This document shows, in pieces, positions 1 to 8,916 of a stretch of 64,000 bases of DNA; position 1 is the first letter of the stretch; each line of letters starts with the position of its first letter. A program made the position numbers and the translations under genes. The notes beneath the pieces were generated by a model that saw nothing but the letters and a program-made list of their open reading frames with translations, was not told where the DNA came from and did no database searches. Origin of the DNA: Bacteroidota bacterium (lineage in GTDB: Bacteria > Bacteroidota > Bacteroidia > Bacteroidales > GCA-2711565); contig JAHIVC010000099.1 in the NCBI GenBank assembly GCA_018816945.1, positions 378,554 through 442,553 of the forward strand, given 5' to 3'.

Positions 1-726
1 GCAAACGATCGTTCTCAAAAATTGAAATATCATATTCAAACCTCAGGCCGATCATTGCATGCTCAGGAAATTGACTTTAATGATATTCGCACAACACTGC
101 AGGCGCTTTACGCCATTTACGATAATTGCAATTCTTTACATACCAATGCTTATGATGAAGCCATCACCACGCCAACAGAGGAATCGGTAAGACGAGCGAT
201 GGCTATTCAGTTAATCATTAACCATGAATTGGGCCTGGCAACAAATCAAAATCCATTGCAAGGTTCGTTTATTATTGAGGAATTAACCGATTTGGTTGAA
301 GAAGCAGTGATGCTTGAATTCGACCGGATCAACGAAAGAGGCGGAGTATTGGGAGCAATGGAGACCATGTATCAGCGCAGTAAAATACAGGAAGAATCAT
401 TGTATTACGAAACCCTAAAGCATAATGGCAAATTGCCGATTATGGGGGTAAATACTTTCTTATCCTCAAAAGGTTCACCAACAATCACTCCCGGAGAAGT
501 TATTCGTGCGACTCCTGAAGAAAAGGAATATCAGATTAAAATGCTGGAACAACTCCATAAAACATATGTTCAAGAATCGAAAACAAATCTTCAGGAATTA
601 AGATTGGCTGCGGTTCGAAACAAAAATGTTTTCGAACAATTAATGGAAGCCAGTAAGTATTGTTCAATAGGACAAATTACCGGAGCTTTGTTTGAAGTAG
701 GTGGACAATATCGAAGAAATATGTAA
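1..726 (+). CDS. icmF: Fused isobutyryl-CoA mutase, C-terminal part (5' end outside window)
   Basis: The frame is open from base 1 to a TAA at 724-726, so these are the last 241 codons of a gene that starts left of the window; an internal TTG at 22 is not a real start. The residues match the end of the substrate-binding barrel of adenosylcobalamin-dependent acyl-CoA mutases. The [10 protein letters not shown] stretch and the final [13 protein letters not shown] are what I know from IcmF, in which a B12 domain, a MeaB-like G-protein and the mutase domain form one chain. IcmF interconverts isobutyryl-CoA and n-butyryl-CoA, and some act on isovaleryl-CoA. The butyrate kinase gene 39 bases downstream on the same strand fits this substrate. 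A plain methylmalonyl-CoA mutase large subunit is less likely, because the B12 domain would then lie at this C-terminus and it does not. Confidence 0.88.
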   Translation, partial: ANDRSQKLKYHIQTSGRSLHAQEIDFNDIRTTLQALYAIYDNCNSLHTNAYDEAITTPTEESVRRAMAIQLIINHELGLATNQNPLQGSFIIEELTDLVEEAVMLEFDRINERGGVLGAMETMYQRSKIQEESLYYETLKHNGKLPIMGVNTFLSSKGSPTITPGEVIRATPEEKEYQIKMLEQLHKTYVQESKTNLQELRLAAVRNKNVFEQLMEASKYCSIGQITGALFEVGGQYRRNM

Positions 727-765
727 ATTTAACATCTTTAAATTACCTGATAAAAAACATAAATT

Positions 766-1842
766 ATGTACTCAAAAAAAATCCTGGTTATCTATCCTGA
801 AGAAAAATCAACATACATTGCTGTTTATTATGGATCAGAAATGACATTCCTTAAAAATATTAAGCACACAGATGTTGAACTGGATGCTTTTAAGGAAATA
901 AAAGATCAACTCACATTCAGGAAAAAAGCCATTTTAGATGTGTTGATTGAGAACGATATTGATATCAAAAAAGTTAATTTGTTAATGTCGAGATCGGGAA
1001 TGATGAAGCCTGTTAAATCAGGGATTTATGAAATCAACGAATTGATGATTAAAGATTTGGTCGAAGGCAGCAAAAGTGAGCATCATATCAATTTAGGTGG
1101 ATTGGTTTCGAAAGAGATTGCTGACGATTTAGGCATCAAAGCATACATGGCTGATCCTGTTGTTGTGGATGAATTTGATGAAGTAGCTCGTGTGAGCGGA
1201 CATCCGCTGATTGAAAGGAAATCCCGATTTCATGCATTGAGCCATAAACATTTTGCACGTAAATATGCCAAATCTATCAGCAAACAATATGAAGATTTAA
1301 ATCTTATTGTGGTTTATGTAGGAACCAAAGGAATTTCAATTGGTGCACATAAAAAAGGGAAGGTGATTGATGTAAATCAATCGTATGATGGAGATGGCCC
1401 TTTTGGAGTTACAAGGGCAGGATCTTTGCCAACAGGTGATTTGATCCGTTTGTGTTTCAGTAGGAAATATAATGAAAGCGAAATGCTTGACTTGGTTCAA
1501 CGAGGAGGAGGATATGCTGCATATCTTGGAACTTCTAATTTATCTGAAATAGATCAGCGACTCATGTCGGGCGACGATACCGCCATATTTATTTCTTATG
1601 CATGTGCCTATCAGGTTGCCAAAGAAATTGGTGGAATGTACGCGGTGTTGGATGCAAAAGTAGATGCCATTATTTTAAGCGGGAATATCTTTAATAGTGA
1701 ACGCTTTCTTGAAAATGTAACCCGAAGGGTTGGCAAAATTGCTCCCATTGCTTTGTATCCAAGCAAAAATGATTTTGAAGCCATTGCCATGAATGGATTA
1801 CGATTGCTGAAAGAAGAAATCGTGGCTCAAGAGTATAAGTAA
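766..1842 (+). CDS. buk: Butyrate kinase (butyrate/isobutyrate phosphorylation)
   Basis: This 358-residue protein is full length for the acetokinase-family butyrate kinases (about 355 residues). It has the family block DGDGPFGVTRAGSLPTGD in the middle, the GGLVSKEIAD and ADPVVVDEF stretches before it, and a C-terminal ILSGNIFNSERF nucleotide-site segment. The enzyme converts butyrate or a branched homologue plus ATP to the acyl phosphate, or runs in reverse to make ATP. No phosphotransbutyrylase gene is visible, although it is the usual partner. It follows icmF by 39 bases and is probably co-transcribed, which suggests a shared role in butyrate/isobutyrate handling. A perfect 34-base palindrome begins ten bases after the stop and may end the transcript. 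The cytoplasmic location is inferred from the absence of a signal peptide. Confidence 0.92.
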   Translation: MYSKKILVIYPEEKSTYIAVYYGSEMTFLKNIKHTDVELDAFKEIKDQLTFRKKAILDVLIENDIDIKKVNLLMSRSGMMKPVKSGIYEINELMIKDLVEGSKSEHHINLGGLVSKEIADDLGIKAYMADPVVVDEFDEVARVSGHPLIERKSRFHALSHKHFARKYAKSISKQYEDLNLIVVYVGTKGISIGAHKKGKVIDVNQSYDGDGPFGVTRAGSLPTGDLIRLCFSRKYNESEMLDLVQRGGGYAAYLGTSNLSEIDQRLMSGDDTAIFISYACAYQVAKEIGGMYAVLDAKVDAIILSGNIFNSERFLENVTRRVGKIAPIALYPSKNDFEAIAMNGLRLLKEEIVAQEYK

Positions 1843-1852
1843 CATCTCTATC

Positions 1853-1886
1853 CCCCAAAACCATAACTTAAGTTATGGTTTTGGGG
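1853..1886. repeat. Perfect 34-base palindrome left of the transposase
   Basis: The left arm CCCCAAAACCATAACTT is followed directly by its exact reverse complement, with no loop. It lies ten bases after the buk stop and 33 bases before the transposase start. It may be the left-end hairpin of the element and also a terminator for buk, though no clear T-run follows it. Confidence 0.75.
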
Positions 1887-1919
1887 ACATAAATAATACT
1901 CCCCATAAATTTAATTTGA

Positions 1920-2363
1920 ATGTCACATTCACTTGTTAAAATATGGGTACATGCAATCCTCGGTGTTAAATATCGTGAGAATCTCATCAATCCCAAATCG
2001 GAGAAATTAATTTACAAGATTTTATCAAGAGAGGTTTCCAAAACTGGTTGTAAGTTATTTGCCATTGGTGGAACTGAAAATCATGTTCATATTTTGATAA
2101 TGCTCAAATCAACGGTTAGTATCAGCAATGTAATGAAACAAGTTAAAGGTGCAAGTAGCCGAATGATTTCAAGATTAAAGTTATGCCCACAAGAATTTTA
2201 TTGGCAAATCGGATATGGTGCTTTTTCTGTTTCCGAGAAAAATGTGAAAGGTGTTATCAGGTATATCAAAAATCAAAAAATTCATCATCAGCAAGTTAGC
2301 CTGCATGATGAACTAAAATCTATTAGGGCTGGCCAGCATTCGCACTCAAAAACAATAAATTAA
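1920..2363 (+). CDS. tnpA: IS200/IS605-family Y1 (HUH) transposase
   Basis: This 147-residue protein has the normal length of an IS200 TnpA (about 150). The HUH metal-binding motif is seen as ENHVHILI near residue 60, and the nucleophilic tyrosine is in VIRYIKNQ near residue 120, the usual place. Such enzymes nick and rejoin single-stranded DNA as homodimers and need hairpins near the element ends. A palindrome lies before the gene and a second, imperfect one overlaps its stop codon. Both catalytic motifs are intact, so the protein could be active, although the C-terminal tail is short. It could alternatively be a REP-associated transposase, which has the same fold. No TnpB gene accompanies it. 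Confidence 0.88.
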   Translation: MSHSLVKIWVHAILGVKYRENLINPKSEKLIYKILSREVSKTGCKLFAIGGTENHVHILIMLKSTVSISNVMKQVKGASSRMISRLKLCPQEFYWQIGYGAFSVSEKNVKGVIRYIKNQKIHHQQVSLHDELKSIRAGQHSHSKTIN

Positions 2364-2375
2364 TTTATGGTTTTT
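2348..2375. repeat. Imperfect 28-base palindrome right of the transposase
   Basis: AAAAACAATAAATT is followed by AATTTATGGTTTTT, its reverse complement except for one base. It contains the transposase stop codon and ends 13 bases before the stop of the convergent gene. It shares the TTATGGTTTT arm with the left palindrome, which supports a common recognition by the transposase. Confidence 0.6.
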
Positions 2376-2388
2376 GGCAAATGGATTC

Positions 2389-4326
2389 TTACAATCGATC
2401 TTTAAAATATTCCAAGCTCTCAGGATTAGCCAAAGCATCTTTATTTTTAACCTCTTGACCATGTGCAATTTTTTTAACGGCAACTTCAACTTTTTTACCA
2501 TTGATGGTGTAAGGAACATCTTTGGTTTCCAAAATCAGGGCCGGAACATGACGTGGGCTGCAATTCTTCCGGATTTGATTTTTTATTTTCTGTTTTAATT
2601 CTTCTGTTAGTGATTGTCCAATGGACAGCTTTACAAAAAGCACAACTTCTTCATCATTTTCAAGTTGATGACCGATTACAACCGAATCGGCAATTTCATC
2701 CATATTCTCAACCACACGGTAAATTTCGGCAGTTCCTATTCGTACACCACCCGGATTTAAAGTTGCATCTGATCGACCATGCATTTGAATACCACCGTTT
2801 TCGGTAATGAGAATATAATCGCCATGATGCCAAATATTGGGATAAGTTGCAAAATAAGCATCGTGATATTTTTCACCATTCGGATCGTTCCAAAAATAAA
2901 CCGGCATTGAGGGGAAAGCTATTTTGCAAACTAGTTCCCCTTTTTCTCCAATTAAGCTTGTACCCGCTTCGTTGATGCAATCCACATCCATTCCAAGACC
3001 CTTGCATTGAATATCGCCACGATAAACCGGCAATAATGGATTTCCTAAAACAAAACAAGAAACAATATCCGTACCTCCGGCAATAGAAGAAAGCTGGACA
3101 TCCTTTTTCCAATCACGATAAACATATTCGAAGCTTTCTTCAGAAAGGGGCGAACCAGTTGAAAGAATCGCCTTAAGCTTAGGAAAATCGGAGATAGTAT
3201 TTGGAACAACTTCTTCCGATTCGAGCATGGCAATGTATTTTGCACTGGTACCAAAAATTGTGATGTCAAGTTCATCAGCCATTTTAAGCAGTGCATCAGC
3301 TTGGGGATAAAACGGATTGCCATCATAACAAACGATGGTTGCTCCAACCGCCAGCGAACTTACAAACCAGTTCCACATCATCCAACCACAGGTTGTGTAA
3401 TAAAAATGTACATCATTTTCTGTTAAATCGCAGTGCAATTTTAATTCTTTTAAATGTTGAATGAGCGTTCCACCTGCCGAATGAACGATGCTTTTTGGTA
3501 AACCGGTAGTACCCGAAGAATACATGATATACAATGGGTGATCGAAATCGAGTTGTTCGAAAACGAGTTTTTCAGCCGTTGGTTCTGTAAGTTCTTCGTA
3601 AGTAATCGCATTGCTAAATTTTCCTTTGTCAACCGTATGAGTATAATTCACCAAAACCACTTTTTTAACAGAGGGTAATTGATCCAAAATCTGCAAAAGT
3701 TTTTCTTGGGAATCAAATTGTTTTCCCTTAAAAAAGTAACCATCTGCTGCAAAAATTACCTTGGGTTCAATCTGACTGAACCGATCTAAAACTCCTTTAA
3801 TCCCAAAATCGGGAGACGAGGACGACCATATGGCACCAATGGCTGAAGTCGCCAACATGGCAATAATACTTTCAGGCATATTGGGCATAAATCCGGCGAT
3901 ACGATCTCCTTTCTTTACTCCAAGTTTTTTTAAACCTGCCACCGTTTTCCTGACTTCTTCGTATAATTCCTTGTAGGATAGTTGTCTTTTTATTTCTGAT
4001 TCGCCCCGAAAAATAATGGCCGTTTTATCATCTCTTCTCTGCAAAAGATTTTCAGCATAATTGAGTTTTGCATCGGTAAACCATTTGGCCCCTGGCATTT
4101 TTTGGGGATCATCAACAACCGAAGTATATTTTTCTGAATGAATGATGTTTGAATAATTCCAGAATTCTTCCCAAAAATCAGCCGGGTTTTCAACACTCCA
4201 CTGATGCAAATGCGCATAACTATTTTCAGCTAAATGATATTTATCGCGGATCAAATTTAGAAATTCCTGCATTTGGGATGCAGAAGCTTTTTCAGGGTTG
4301 GGTTGCCAAAGTTTTGTATTATTCAT
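2389..4326 (-). CDS. aacS: Acetoacetyl-CoA synthetase (acetoacetate-CoA ligase)
   Basis: This 645-residue adenylate-forming enzyme has the length and layout of acetoacetyl-CoA synthetases (about 650). The P-loop MYSSGTTGLPKSIVHS is near residues 269-284, the adenylation motif GGTDIVS near 420, the hinge GRSDATLNPGGVRIG near 525, and the catalytic lysine block YTINGKKVEVAVKK close to the C-terminus. The N-terminal WQPNPE and YAENLL stretches set it apart from ordinary acetyl-CoA synthetases. It activates acetoacetate with ATP and CoA, so it takes up the free acetoacetate released by HMG-CoA lyase, whose gene lies in the same cluster. It is the last gene of the minus-strand run and is separated from the acyl-CoA dehydrogenase gene by 126 bases of AT-rich repeat. 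It should be cytoplasmic. Confidence 0.93.
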   Translation of the reverse strand: MNNTKLWQPNPEKASASQMQEFLNLIRDKYHLAENSYAHLHQWSVENPADFWEEFWNYSNIIHSEKYTSVVDDPQKMPGAKWFTDAKLNYAENLLQRRDDKTAIIFRGESEIKRQLSYKELYEEVRKTVAGLKKLGVKKGDRIAGFMPNMPESIIAMLATSAIGAIWSSSSPDFGIKGVLDRFSQIEPKVIFAADGYFFKGKQFDSQEKLLQILDQLPSVKKVVLVNYTHTVDKGKFSNAITYEELTEPTAEKLVFEQLDFDHPLYIMYSSGTTGLPKSIVHSAGGTLIQHLKELKLHCDLTENDVHFYYTTCGWMMWNWFVSSLAVGATIVCYDGNPFYPQADALLKMADELDITIFGTSAKYIAMLESEEVVPNTISDFPKLKAILSTGSPLSEESFEYVYRDWKKDVQLSSIAGGTDIVSCFVLGNPLLPVYRGDIQCKGLGMDVDCINEAGTSLIGEKGELVCKIAFPSMPVYFWNDPNGEKYHDAYFATYPNIWHHGDYILITENGGIQMHGRSDATLNPGGVRIGTAEIYRVVENMDEIADSVVIGHQLENDEEVVLFVKLSIGQSLTEELKQKIKNQIRKNCSPRHVPALILETKDVPYTINGKKVEVAVKKIAHGQEVKNKDALANPESLEYFKDRL

Positions 4327-4365
4327 TTTAGTCTAGAATTAAGCACATAAGGGTTGCTCAAAAAT

Positions 4366-4452
4366 GAATTTGAAGATTTGAAAATGTGCTAATTTGAAAA
4401 TGACTCGTTCTCCTCAAATATTATCAAATTTTCAAATTGAATAATTTTCAAA
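4366..4452. repeat. AT-rich intergenic repeat (TTTGAAAAT/ATTTTCAAA units)
   Basis: Most of the gap between aacS and the acyl-CoA dehydrogenase gene consists of direct and inverted copies of an AATTTGAAAAT word. The stretch beginning at 4367 recurs almost unchanged at 5607-5642, with about 33 of 36 positions the same. Related text in inverse orientation is at 5738-5826 and about 17326-17352. Confidence 0.6.
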
Positions 4453-5598
4453 TTAACAACCTATATAGCGTGAAATCACCAATCGCTGAATTTCCGATGT
4501 TCCTTCGCCAATTTGCAATAATCGTTGATCGCGGAAAAATCGTTCAATCGCGTAATCTTTCATAAGGCCGTAACCACCATGCAATTGAAGTGCTTCGTCG
4601 GCAACTTGTTTCGCAATTTCCGAGCAATACAATTTCGACATGGCCGCCTCTTTAGCAAAGGGTTTATTTTCATCTTTCAGCCAACATGCTTTGTAAAGCA
4701 GGTTACGCGCCAGCTCAATTTTTAGCGCCATATCGGCCAATTTAAAGGCATTCACCTGAAATTTGGAGATGGGTTTGCCAAATTGTTTGCGTTCGTTAGC
4801 ATAATTTAAACCCAGTTCAAAGGCTCCTTGTGCCAATCCAAGGCCCATGGCGGCAATTGATAGCCGGCCATTATCAAGGGTGCTTAGCATGATTTTGGAA
4901 CCTTGCCCCACTTCTCCTAAAAGATTTCCTTCCGGAACTTTGCAATCCTCAAAATACAGTTCGGCTGTGTCGGAAGCCCGCCACATCATTTTGCCATGCA
5001 TGGTATTGCGCTTAAAGCCGGGAGTATCTTTGTCGACAATAATACAGGTGAATTCAGGTATACCATTTTTCACATCACTTACTGCCTGAACAGTTGAACC
5101 AACTGAAATTTCAGAAGACCCGTTGGTGATGAAAATTTTTGAACCATCAATTATCCATTGACCATTCTCTAGTCGTGCTTTGGTTTTAGTTCCCCTCGAG
5201 TCGGATCCGGCTGAAGCTTCGGTCAAACCGAAACCCCAAAGCGCTTCACCAGTGCAAAGAGGGGGAAGGTATTTTAGTTTTTGTTCTTCAGTGCCGTAAT
5301 AATACAGAGGCCCGATTCCTAGGGAATTGTGGGCAGCAAGAGTGGCAGCTTGTGAGCTGTCGACCCTGGCTAATTCTTCAACGGCAATGATGTAAGATAA
5401 AGTGTCAAGTCCCTGTCCACCGTATTTCTCGGGCAGGCACATTCCAAATAGGCCTAATTCTCCCATCTTTTGTGTCAGGTCAAGGGAAAACTCTGCTTTT
5501 TCGTCTAATTCCTGGGCAATTGGTTTAATTTCTAATTCAGCGAAGTCGCGGACCGCTTCGCGGATCATTTTTTGTTCCTCACTTAAATCGAAATTCAT
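4453..5598 (-). CDS. Acyl-CoA dehydrogenase, short-chain type (FAD)
   Basis: This 381-residue protein is full length for the family. Residues 1-120 form the helical N-domain, the central beta domain carries the FAD contacts WGFGLTEASAGSD and FITNGSSE, and the C-terminal helical domain holds the ERKQFGKPI and LHGGYGLMKDYAIER blocks. The catalytic base is Glu365, in IGEGTSEIQR. Isovaleryl-CoA dehydrogenases lack this Glu (they have GAGTSE there) and use a Glu in the LDLERL helix. Here that helix reads LDNGRL, as in short-chain acyl-CoA dehydrogenases. The pathway context would suggest isovaleryl-CoA as substrate, but the active site looks like the butyryl-CoA type, which would fit the nearby butyrate kinase and IcmF. 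Electrons normally go to electron-transfer flavoprotein, whose genes are not in the window. Confidence 0.9.
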   Translation of the reverse strand: MNFDLSEEQKMIREAVRDFAELEIKPIAQELDEKAEFSLDLTQKMGELGLFGMCLPEKYGGQGLDTLSYIIAVEELARVDSSQAATLAAHNSLGIGPLYYYGTEEQKLKYLPPLCTGEALWGFGLTEASAGSDSRGTKTKARLENGQWIIDGSKIFITNGSSEISVGSTVQAVSDVKNGIPEFTCIIVDKDTPGFKRNTMHGKMMWRASDTAELYFEDCKVPEGNLLGEVGQGSKIMLSTLDNGRLSIAAMGLGLAQGAFELGLNYANERKQFGKPISKFQVNAFKLADMALKIELARNLLYKACWLKDENKPFAKEAAMSKLYCSEIAKQVADEALQLHGGYGLMKDYAIERFFRDQRLLQIGEGTSEIQRLVISRYIGC

Positions 5599-5606
5599 AG
5601 TTATTT

Positions 5607-5826
5607 AATTTGAAGATTTGAAAATATGTTAATTTGAAAATGATTAGATTGTTTTAGAAATTGAATTATTTTAAAAGCACCTGTCTGGCTGTAACTAATT
5701 ATCTGCCAAATTTATAACACAATTGGTAATTTTATTGAACTTTCAAATTAGCACATTTCCAAATAGACACATTAAGGTTATCACATCTTAATTACCAAAT
5801 TTTCAAATTATCTAATTTTCAAATTG
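5607..5826. repeat. AT-rich intergenic repeats, direct copy and inverted copies
   Basis: This 230-base gap between the dehydrogenase and carboxyltransferase genes starts with a near copy of the repeat at 4367 (5607-5642). It ends with TTTTCAAATTA-type words in the opposite sense (5738-5826). The two orientations flank about 95 bases of unrelated sequence. No gene or clear promoter was seen in it. Confidence 0.55.
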
Positions 5827-5828
5827 TG

Positions 5829-8009
5829 TTATTCAATTTCTACCAATACTGCACCTGCATCTACCATATCATCGAGTAAAACAATTACTTTTGAAATTTT
5901 ACCATCTCTTTTGATCGATATATTATTTTCCATTTTCATGGCATCAATCACTATAACTACGTCATCTTTCTTCACTACATCACCCGGTTTAACCATGATT
6001 TTAAATATCCGGCCCGGAATTGGAGAAACAATAACGTTTTCTTCATTTACAGTAGTATCTTCAACAGTAGAAGTATGTTCAGTGTCTAATAAATCATTTC
6101 GTCTGATTAAAAAGTCACCGCCATTAATGCTAACTTTGATCATTTCATCATCGGCCTTCGTGAAACTTGCAAAATAAGTATTATTGCCAATTTTAAAATC
6201 AACTTCATTTTGATTCATATAAATCAATTGGCAATCATATCCAACTTCATCGAAGATAAATTGATAATTGTCATCTTTCGATTTATTAATTTCAATTTCA
6301 TGATCTGCACCCTGAAAATTAATTTGTAGTGACATTAGGTTTCTCCAATATCCTATCGCATTCCAAACATCATGCTTTGGATCCAAATAAGATTTGTCGC
6401 TTGCTTCTTTGTTTAAGGAATGGAGCAAATATGCCAGTATTGCCACTTGGTTTTCAACTGCACCTTTGGTGTAATTATTCCTGTTTGGAGATTGATCTTC
6501 TTTCACAGCTACTGAAGTTTTAGGGGTTGTTGAAGTTGTTGGAGCAGGCGTACGTTTTTTCGCTATTTCTTCTTCAAAACGTTTTTTAGCCAGTCCGGAT
6601 TTATAATCGCGATATTGTGTTTCGTGCATTGCAAATTCAAAAAGTTCTTCATCATCAGGGCCGGTATCCCAGCCATTCTCCAGCATTTCTTTTCGGAATT
6701 TATCCAATTCATCCGGATACGCATCTTGTGGGACTCCTGTATAGAATTCCCTGTTTTGTTTTTTTGCTAAAGCAAGAAGTTCGGGTGCCAAAGGACCGGG
6801 TAATTTACCGGCTTTGCCCAAAATCATATTCCAGGTATTTTCATCAATAATAGAATAACGCTCTTCTCCTTTTGATAATTGAACCAGATTCAAGAGGGCT
6901 ACATTTTTTACATATTGACTGAAAGGGGTTACCAATGGTGGATATCCAAGTTTTGGCCAAACATAAGCAACCTCATCAAAAAGTCTAATCAGCAATTCAT
7001 CCTGATTAATCTGATCTTTTCCATTCGCTTTTAACGAGTAATTGATACCATCATGAACGCCTTTTAAATCGGCCATTAAGCTGCCCATCATACCACCGGG
7101 TAATCCTGATCCTACCATTAAGGATGAAAGGAGCATGTTTTTTGGATCTATAAAATATCCAAGGAAATCGTCCATGAAACTTTGGGTAAGTGCCCTTGCT
7201 TCCATATAAGCTTTCATGTTGATTTCCGGAACATCAAATCCGGCATCTTTTAACATTGCCTGTATGGTAATAACGTCAGGGTGTATCATTCCCCAACTTA
7301 ATGGTTCCATGGCCACATCAATATAATCTGCTCCTGCTCTTGCAACTTCAAGCATTGAAGCTACTGAAAAACCCGGACCGGAATGACCATGATATTGAAT
7401 TGCAATGTGTGGATGTTTCTTTTTGATTCTGCTAACTAATTCACCAAGGCTTGCCGGACGACCAATACCAGCCATATCTTTCAAGCAAATTTCATCAGCA
7501 CCGTACTCAATTACCCGGTCGGCTAATTCGGCATAATAATCTACAGTATGTATGGCGGAATGTGTAATACTTAAGGCAGCCTGTGAAATCATTCCGGCTT
7601 CTTTCGCATATTTAACGGAGAGTTCCAGATTTCTATGATCATTTAATCCGCAGAAAGAACGGGAAATATCAGTTCCCTGAGCTTTCTTCACTTTATACAT
7701 CAATCGTCTCACATCGGCAGGTACCGGGAACATACGAATACCGTTCAATGCACGTTCAAGCATGTGGGTTTGTATTCCTACATCATTAAAAGGTTGGGTC
7801 CATTCACGAACTGCTGTATTTGGGTTCTCTCCATATAATAAGTTAACCTGCTCAAAAGCACCACCATTGGTTTCAACTCTTGCAAAACATCCCATATCGA
7901 TTATAACAGGTGCAATTTTCTTTAATTGATCAATCCTTGGAACATATTTTCCGGAAGATTGCCACATATCTCGGTAAACCAGGCTGAATTTAATTTGTCT
8001 CTTCTTCAT
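5829..8009 (-). CDS. 5S/PycB-type carboxyltransferase fused to biotin carboxyl carrier domain
   Basis: The chosen start at 8009 gives 726 residues; an upstream ATG at 8060 would overlap the preceding gene by 32 bases, while MKKRQIKFSLVYRDMWQS looks like the family N-terminus. Residues 1-300 form an HMGL-like barrel with the expected metal ligands: Asp in YRDMWQS, Lys in CLKDMAG and two His in YHGHSG. A conserved PYC/OADA domain follows to about residue 480, then a charged Pro/Thr-rich linker. A biotinyl domain at 645-726 carries the modified Lys692 in IDAMKMENN. This matches the pyruvate/oxaloacetate carboxyltransferase half of two-subunit pyruvate carboxylase, oxaloacetate decarboxylase alpha, or the 5S plus 1.3S parts of transcarboxylase. 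No biotin carboxylase gene lies beside it; its neighbours are an acyl-CoA carboxyltransferase and a methylglutaconyl-CoA hydratase. The true carboxyl donor and acceptor are unknown. Confidence 0.85.
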   Translation of the reverse strand: MKKRQIKFSLVYRDMWQSSGKYVPRIDQLKKIAPVIIDMGCFARVETNGGAFEQVNLLYGENPNTAVREWTQPFNDVGIQTHMLERALNGIRMFPVPADVRRLMYKVKKAQGTDISRSFCGLNDHRNLELSVKYAKEAGMISQAALSITHSAIHTVDYYAELADRVIEYGADEICLKDMAGIGRPASLGELVSRIKKKHPHIAIQYHGHSGPGFSVASMLEVARAGADYIDVAMEPLSWGMIHPDVITIQAMLKDAGFDVPEINMKAYMEARALTQSFMDDFLGYFIDPKNMLLSSLMVGSGLPGGMMGSLMADLKGVHDGINYSLKANGKDQINQDELLIRLFDEVAYVWPKLGYPPLVTPFSQYVKNVALLNLVQLSKGEERYSIIDENTWNMILGKAGKLPGPLAPELLALAKKQNREFYTGVPQDAYPDELDKFRKEMLENGWDTGPDDEELFEFAMHETQYRDYKSGLAKKRFEEEIAKKRTPAPTTSTTPKTSVAVKEDQSPNRNNYTKGAVENQVAILAYLLHSLNKEASDKSYLDPKHDVWNAIGYWRNLMSLQINFQGADHEIEINKSKDDNYQFIFDEVGYDCQLIYMNQNEVDFKIGNNTYFASFTKADDEMIKVSINGGDFLIRRNDLLDTEHTSTVEDTTVNEENVIVSPIPGRIFKIMVKPGDVVKKDDVVIVIDAMKMENNISIKRDGKISKVIVLLDDMVDAGAVLVEIE

Positions 8010-8028
8010 TCTTAATTCGTTATAAAAT

Positions 8029-8817
8029 TTATTTGACCCAATTAGGCTTTCTCTTTTCAAGAAAAGAAGCCATTCCCTCTTGTCCTTCTTTGGAAGCTCT
8101 TAATTCGGCTATTAGTTTAGCGCTGTAATCAATAGCACTTTCAAAATCGTATTTATTACTGATGTTATAAATTAATTCTTTACAAGCAGTAATCGCGTTA
8201 GGGCCACTACTTAATAAGAATTGAACCATTTTATTGGCATTTTCTTCAATCTCACTTTCAGGTTGAGCCGAATTTGCCAACTGATATTGTGCTGCTTCAA
8301 TTCCTGTAAAACGTCTTCCACTCAACATTAAATCCCTGGCTCTGAATTCGCCAATCCGTTTAAGAACGTATAGTGAAATTGTTGCAGGGGCAATGCCTAA
8401 TTTAACTTCAGAGAATGCGAATTTTGCATCCTCTGTACAAAATACAAAATCGCATGCTGCCAGTAAACCATTGGCACCACCAATAGCAGCACCCTGCACT
8501 AGAGCAATGGTGGGTTTTTTGCACGTATAGATTGTATTAAAGCATTTGGCCAGTTTTAAGCTGTCTTCATAATTTTCTTTGAAGCCAAATTCAGCAATAC
8601 CCTTCATATAATTGAGGTCAGCACCGGCACAAAATGATTTTCCCCTACCTTTTAAAAGTAGTACCCGAACTTCCGGATCATCATTTAACAATTCGAAACA
8701 ATCAATAATTTCCGATATCATTTCAGCATTCAATGCATTATGTTTATCAGGCCTGTTTAGCCATATAGTGCCAACTTGTTCCTGAAGCTCGAATTCGATA
8801 TTATTAAAAGATTTCAT
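8029..8817 (-). CDS. liuC: 3-methylglutaconyl-CoA hydratase (enoyl-CoA hydratase family)
   Basis: This 262-residue crotonase-fold protein forms the oxyanion hole with CAGADLNYMK near residue 63 and GAAIGGANGLLAACD near residue 110. The acidic residue of the FSEVKLGIAPATIS loop lies near residue 140. The C-terminal EGMASFLEKRKPNW is characteristic of methylglutaconyl-CoA hydratases of leucine breakdown. It adds water to 3-methylglutaconyl-CoA to give HMG-CoA. It lies between the carboxyltransferase/biotin protein (19 bases downstream) and MccB (99 bases upstream) on the same strand, as in Liu clusters, which strongly supports the role. A general short-chain enoyl-CoA hydratase is the alternative. 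It should be cytoplasmic, with no cofactor. Confidence 0.87.
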   Translation of the reverse strand: MKSFNNIEFELQEQVGTIWLNRPDKHNALNAEMISEIIDCFELLNDDPEVRVLLLKGRGKSFCAGADLNYMKGIAEFGFKENYEDSLKLAKCFNTIYTCKKPTIALVQGAAIGGANGLLAACDFVFCTEDAKFAFSEVKLGIAPATISLYVLKRIGEFRARDLMLSGRRFTGIEAAQYQLANSAQPESEIEENANKMVQFLLSSGPNAITACKELIYNISNKYDFESAIDYSAKLIAELRASKEGQEGMASFLEKRKPNWVK

Positions 8818-8916
8818 CCGCAGATTTTTTTATTTAAATTGGTCGGATGGAACTCGCATGGGATATTTCCATCTTCGGGTGTATAAAAAGAACATGCTCG
8901 TTTCATCTGTTTTGAT

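Larger units (their letters stand above)
1853..2375 (+). mobile_element. Small IS200-like element or domesticated Y1 transposase with palindromic ends
   Basis: A single Y1-type transposase gene sits between two related palindromes, at 1853-1886 and 2348-2375. This is the layout of IS200/IS605-type elements, whose transposase recognises subterminal hairpins rather than terminal inverted repeats, and also of REP-associated transposase loci. The true ends cannot be set, because such elements leave no target duplication. The element lies between two convergent genes, buk and acetoacetyl-CoA synthetase, and breaks neither. Confidence 0.55.

Noticed and set aside
5829-8060. Upstream ATG at 8060 for the carboxyltransferase-biotin fusion
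   Set aside because: It would overlap the hydratase gene by 32 bases and add 17 residues not resembling the family; the ATG at 8009 leaves a normal 19-base gap.
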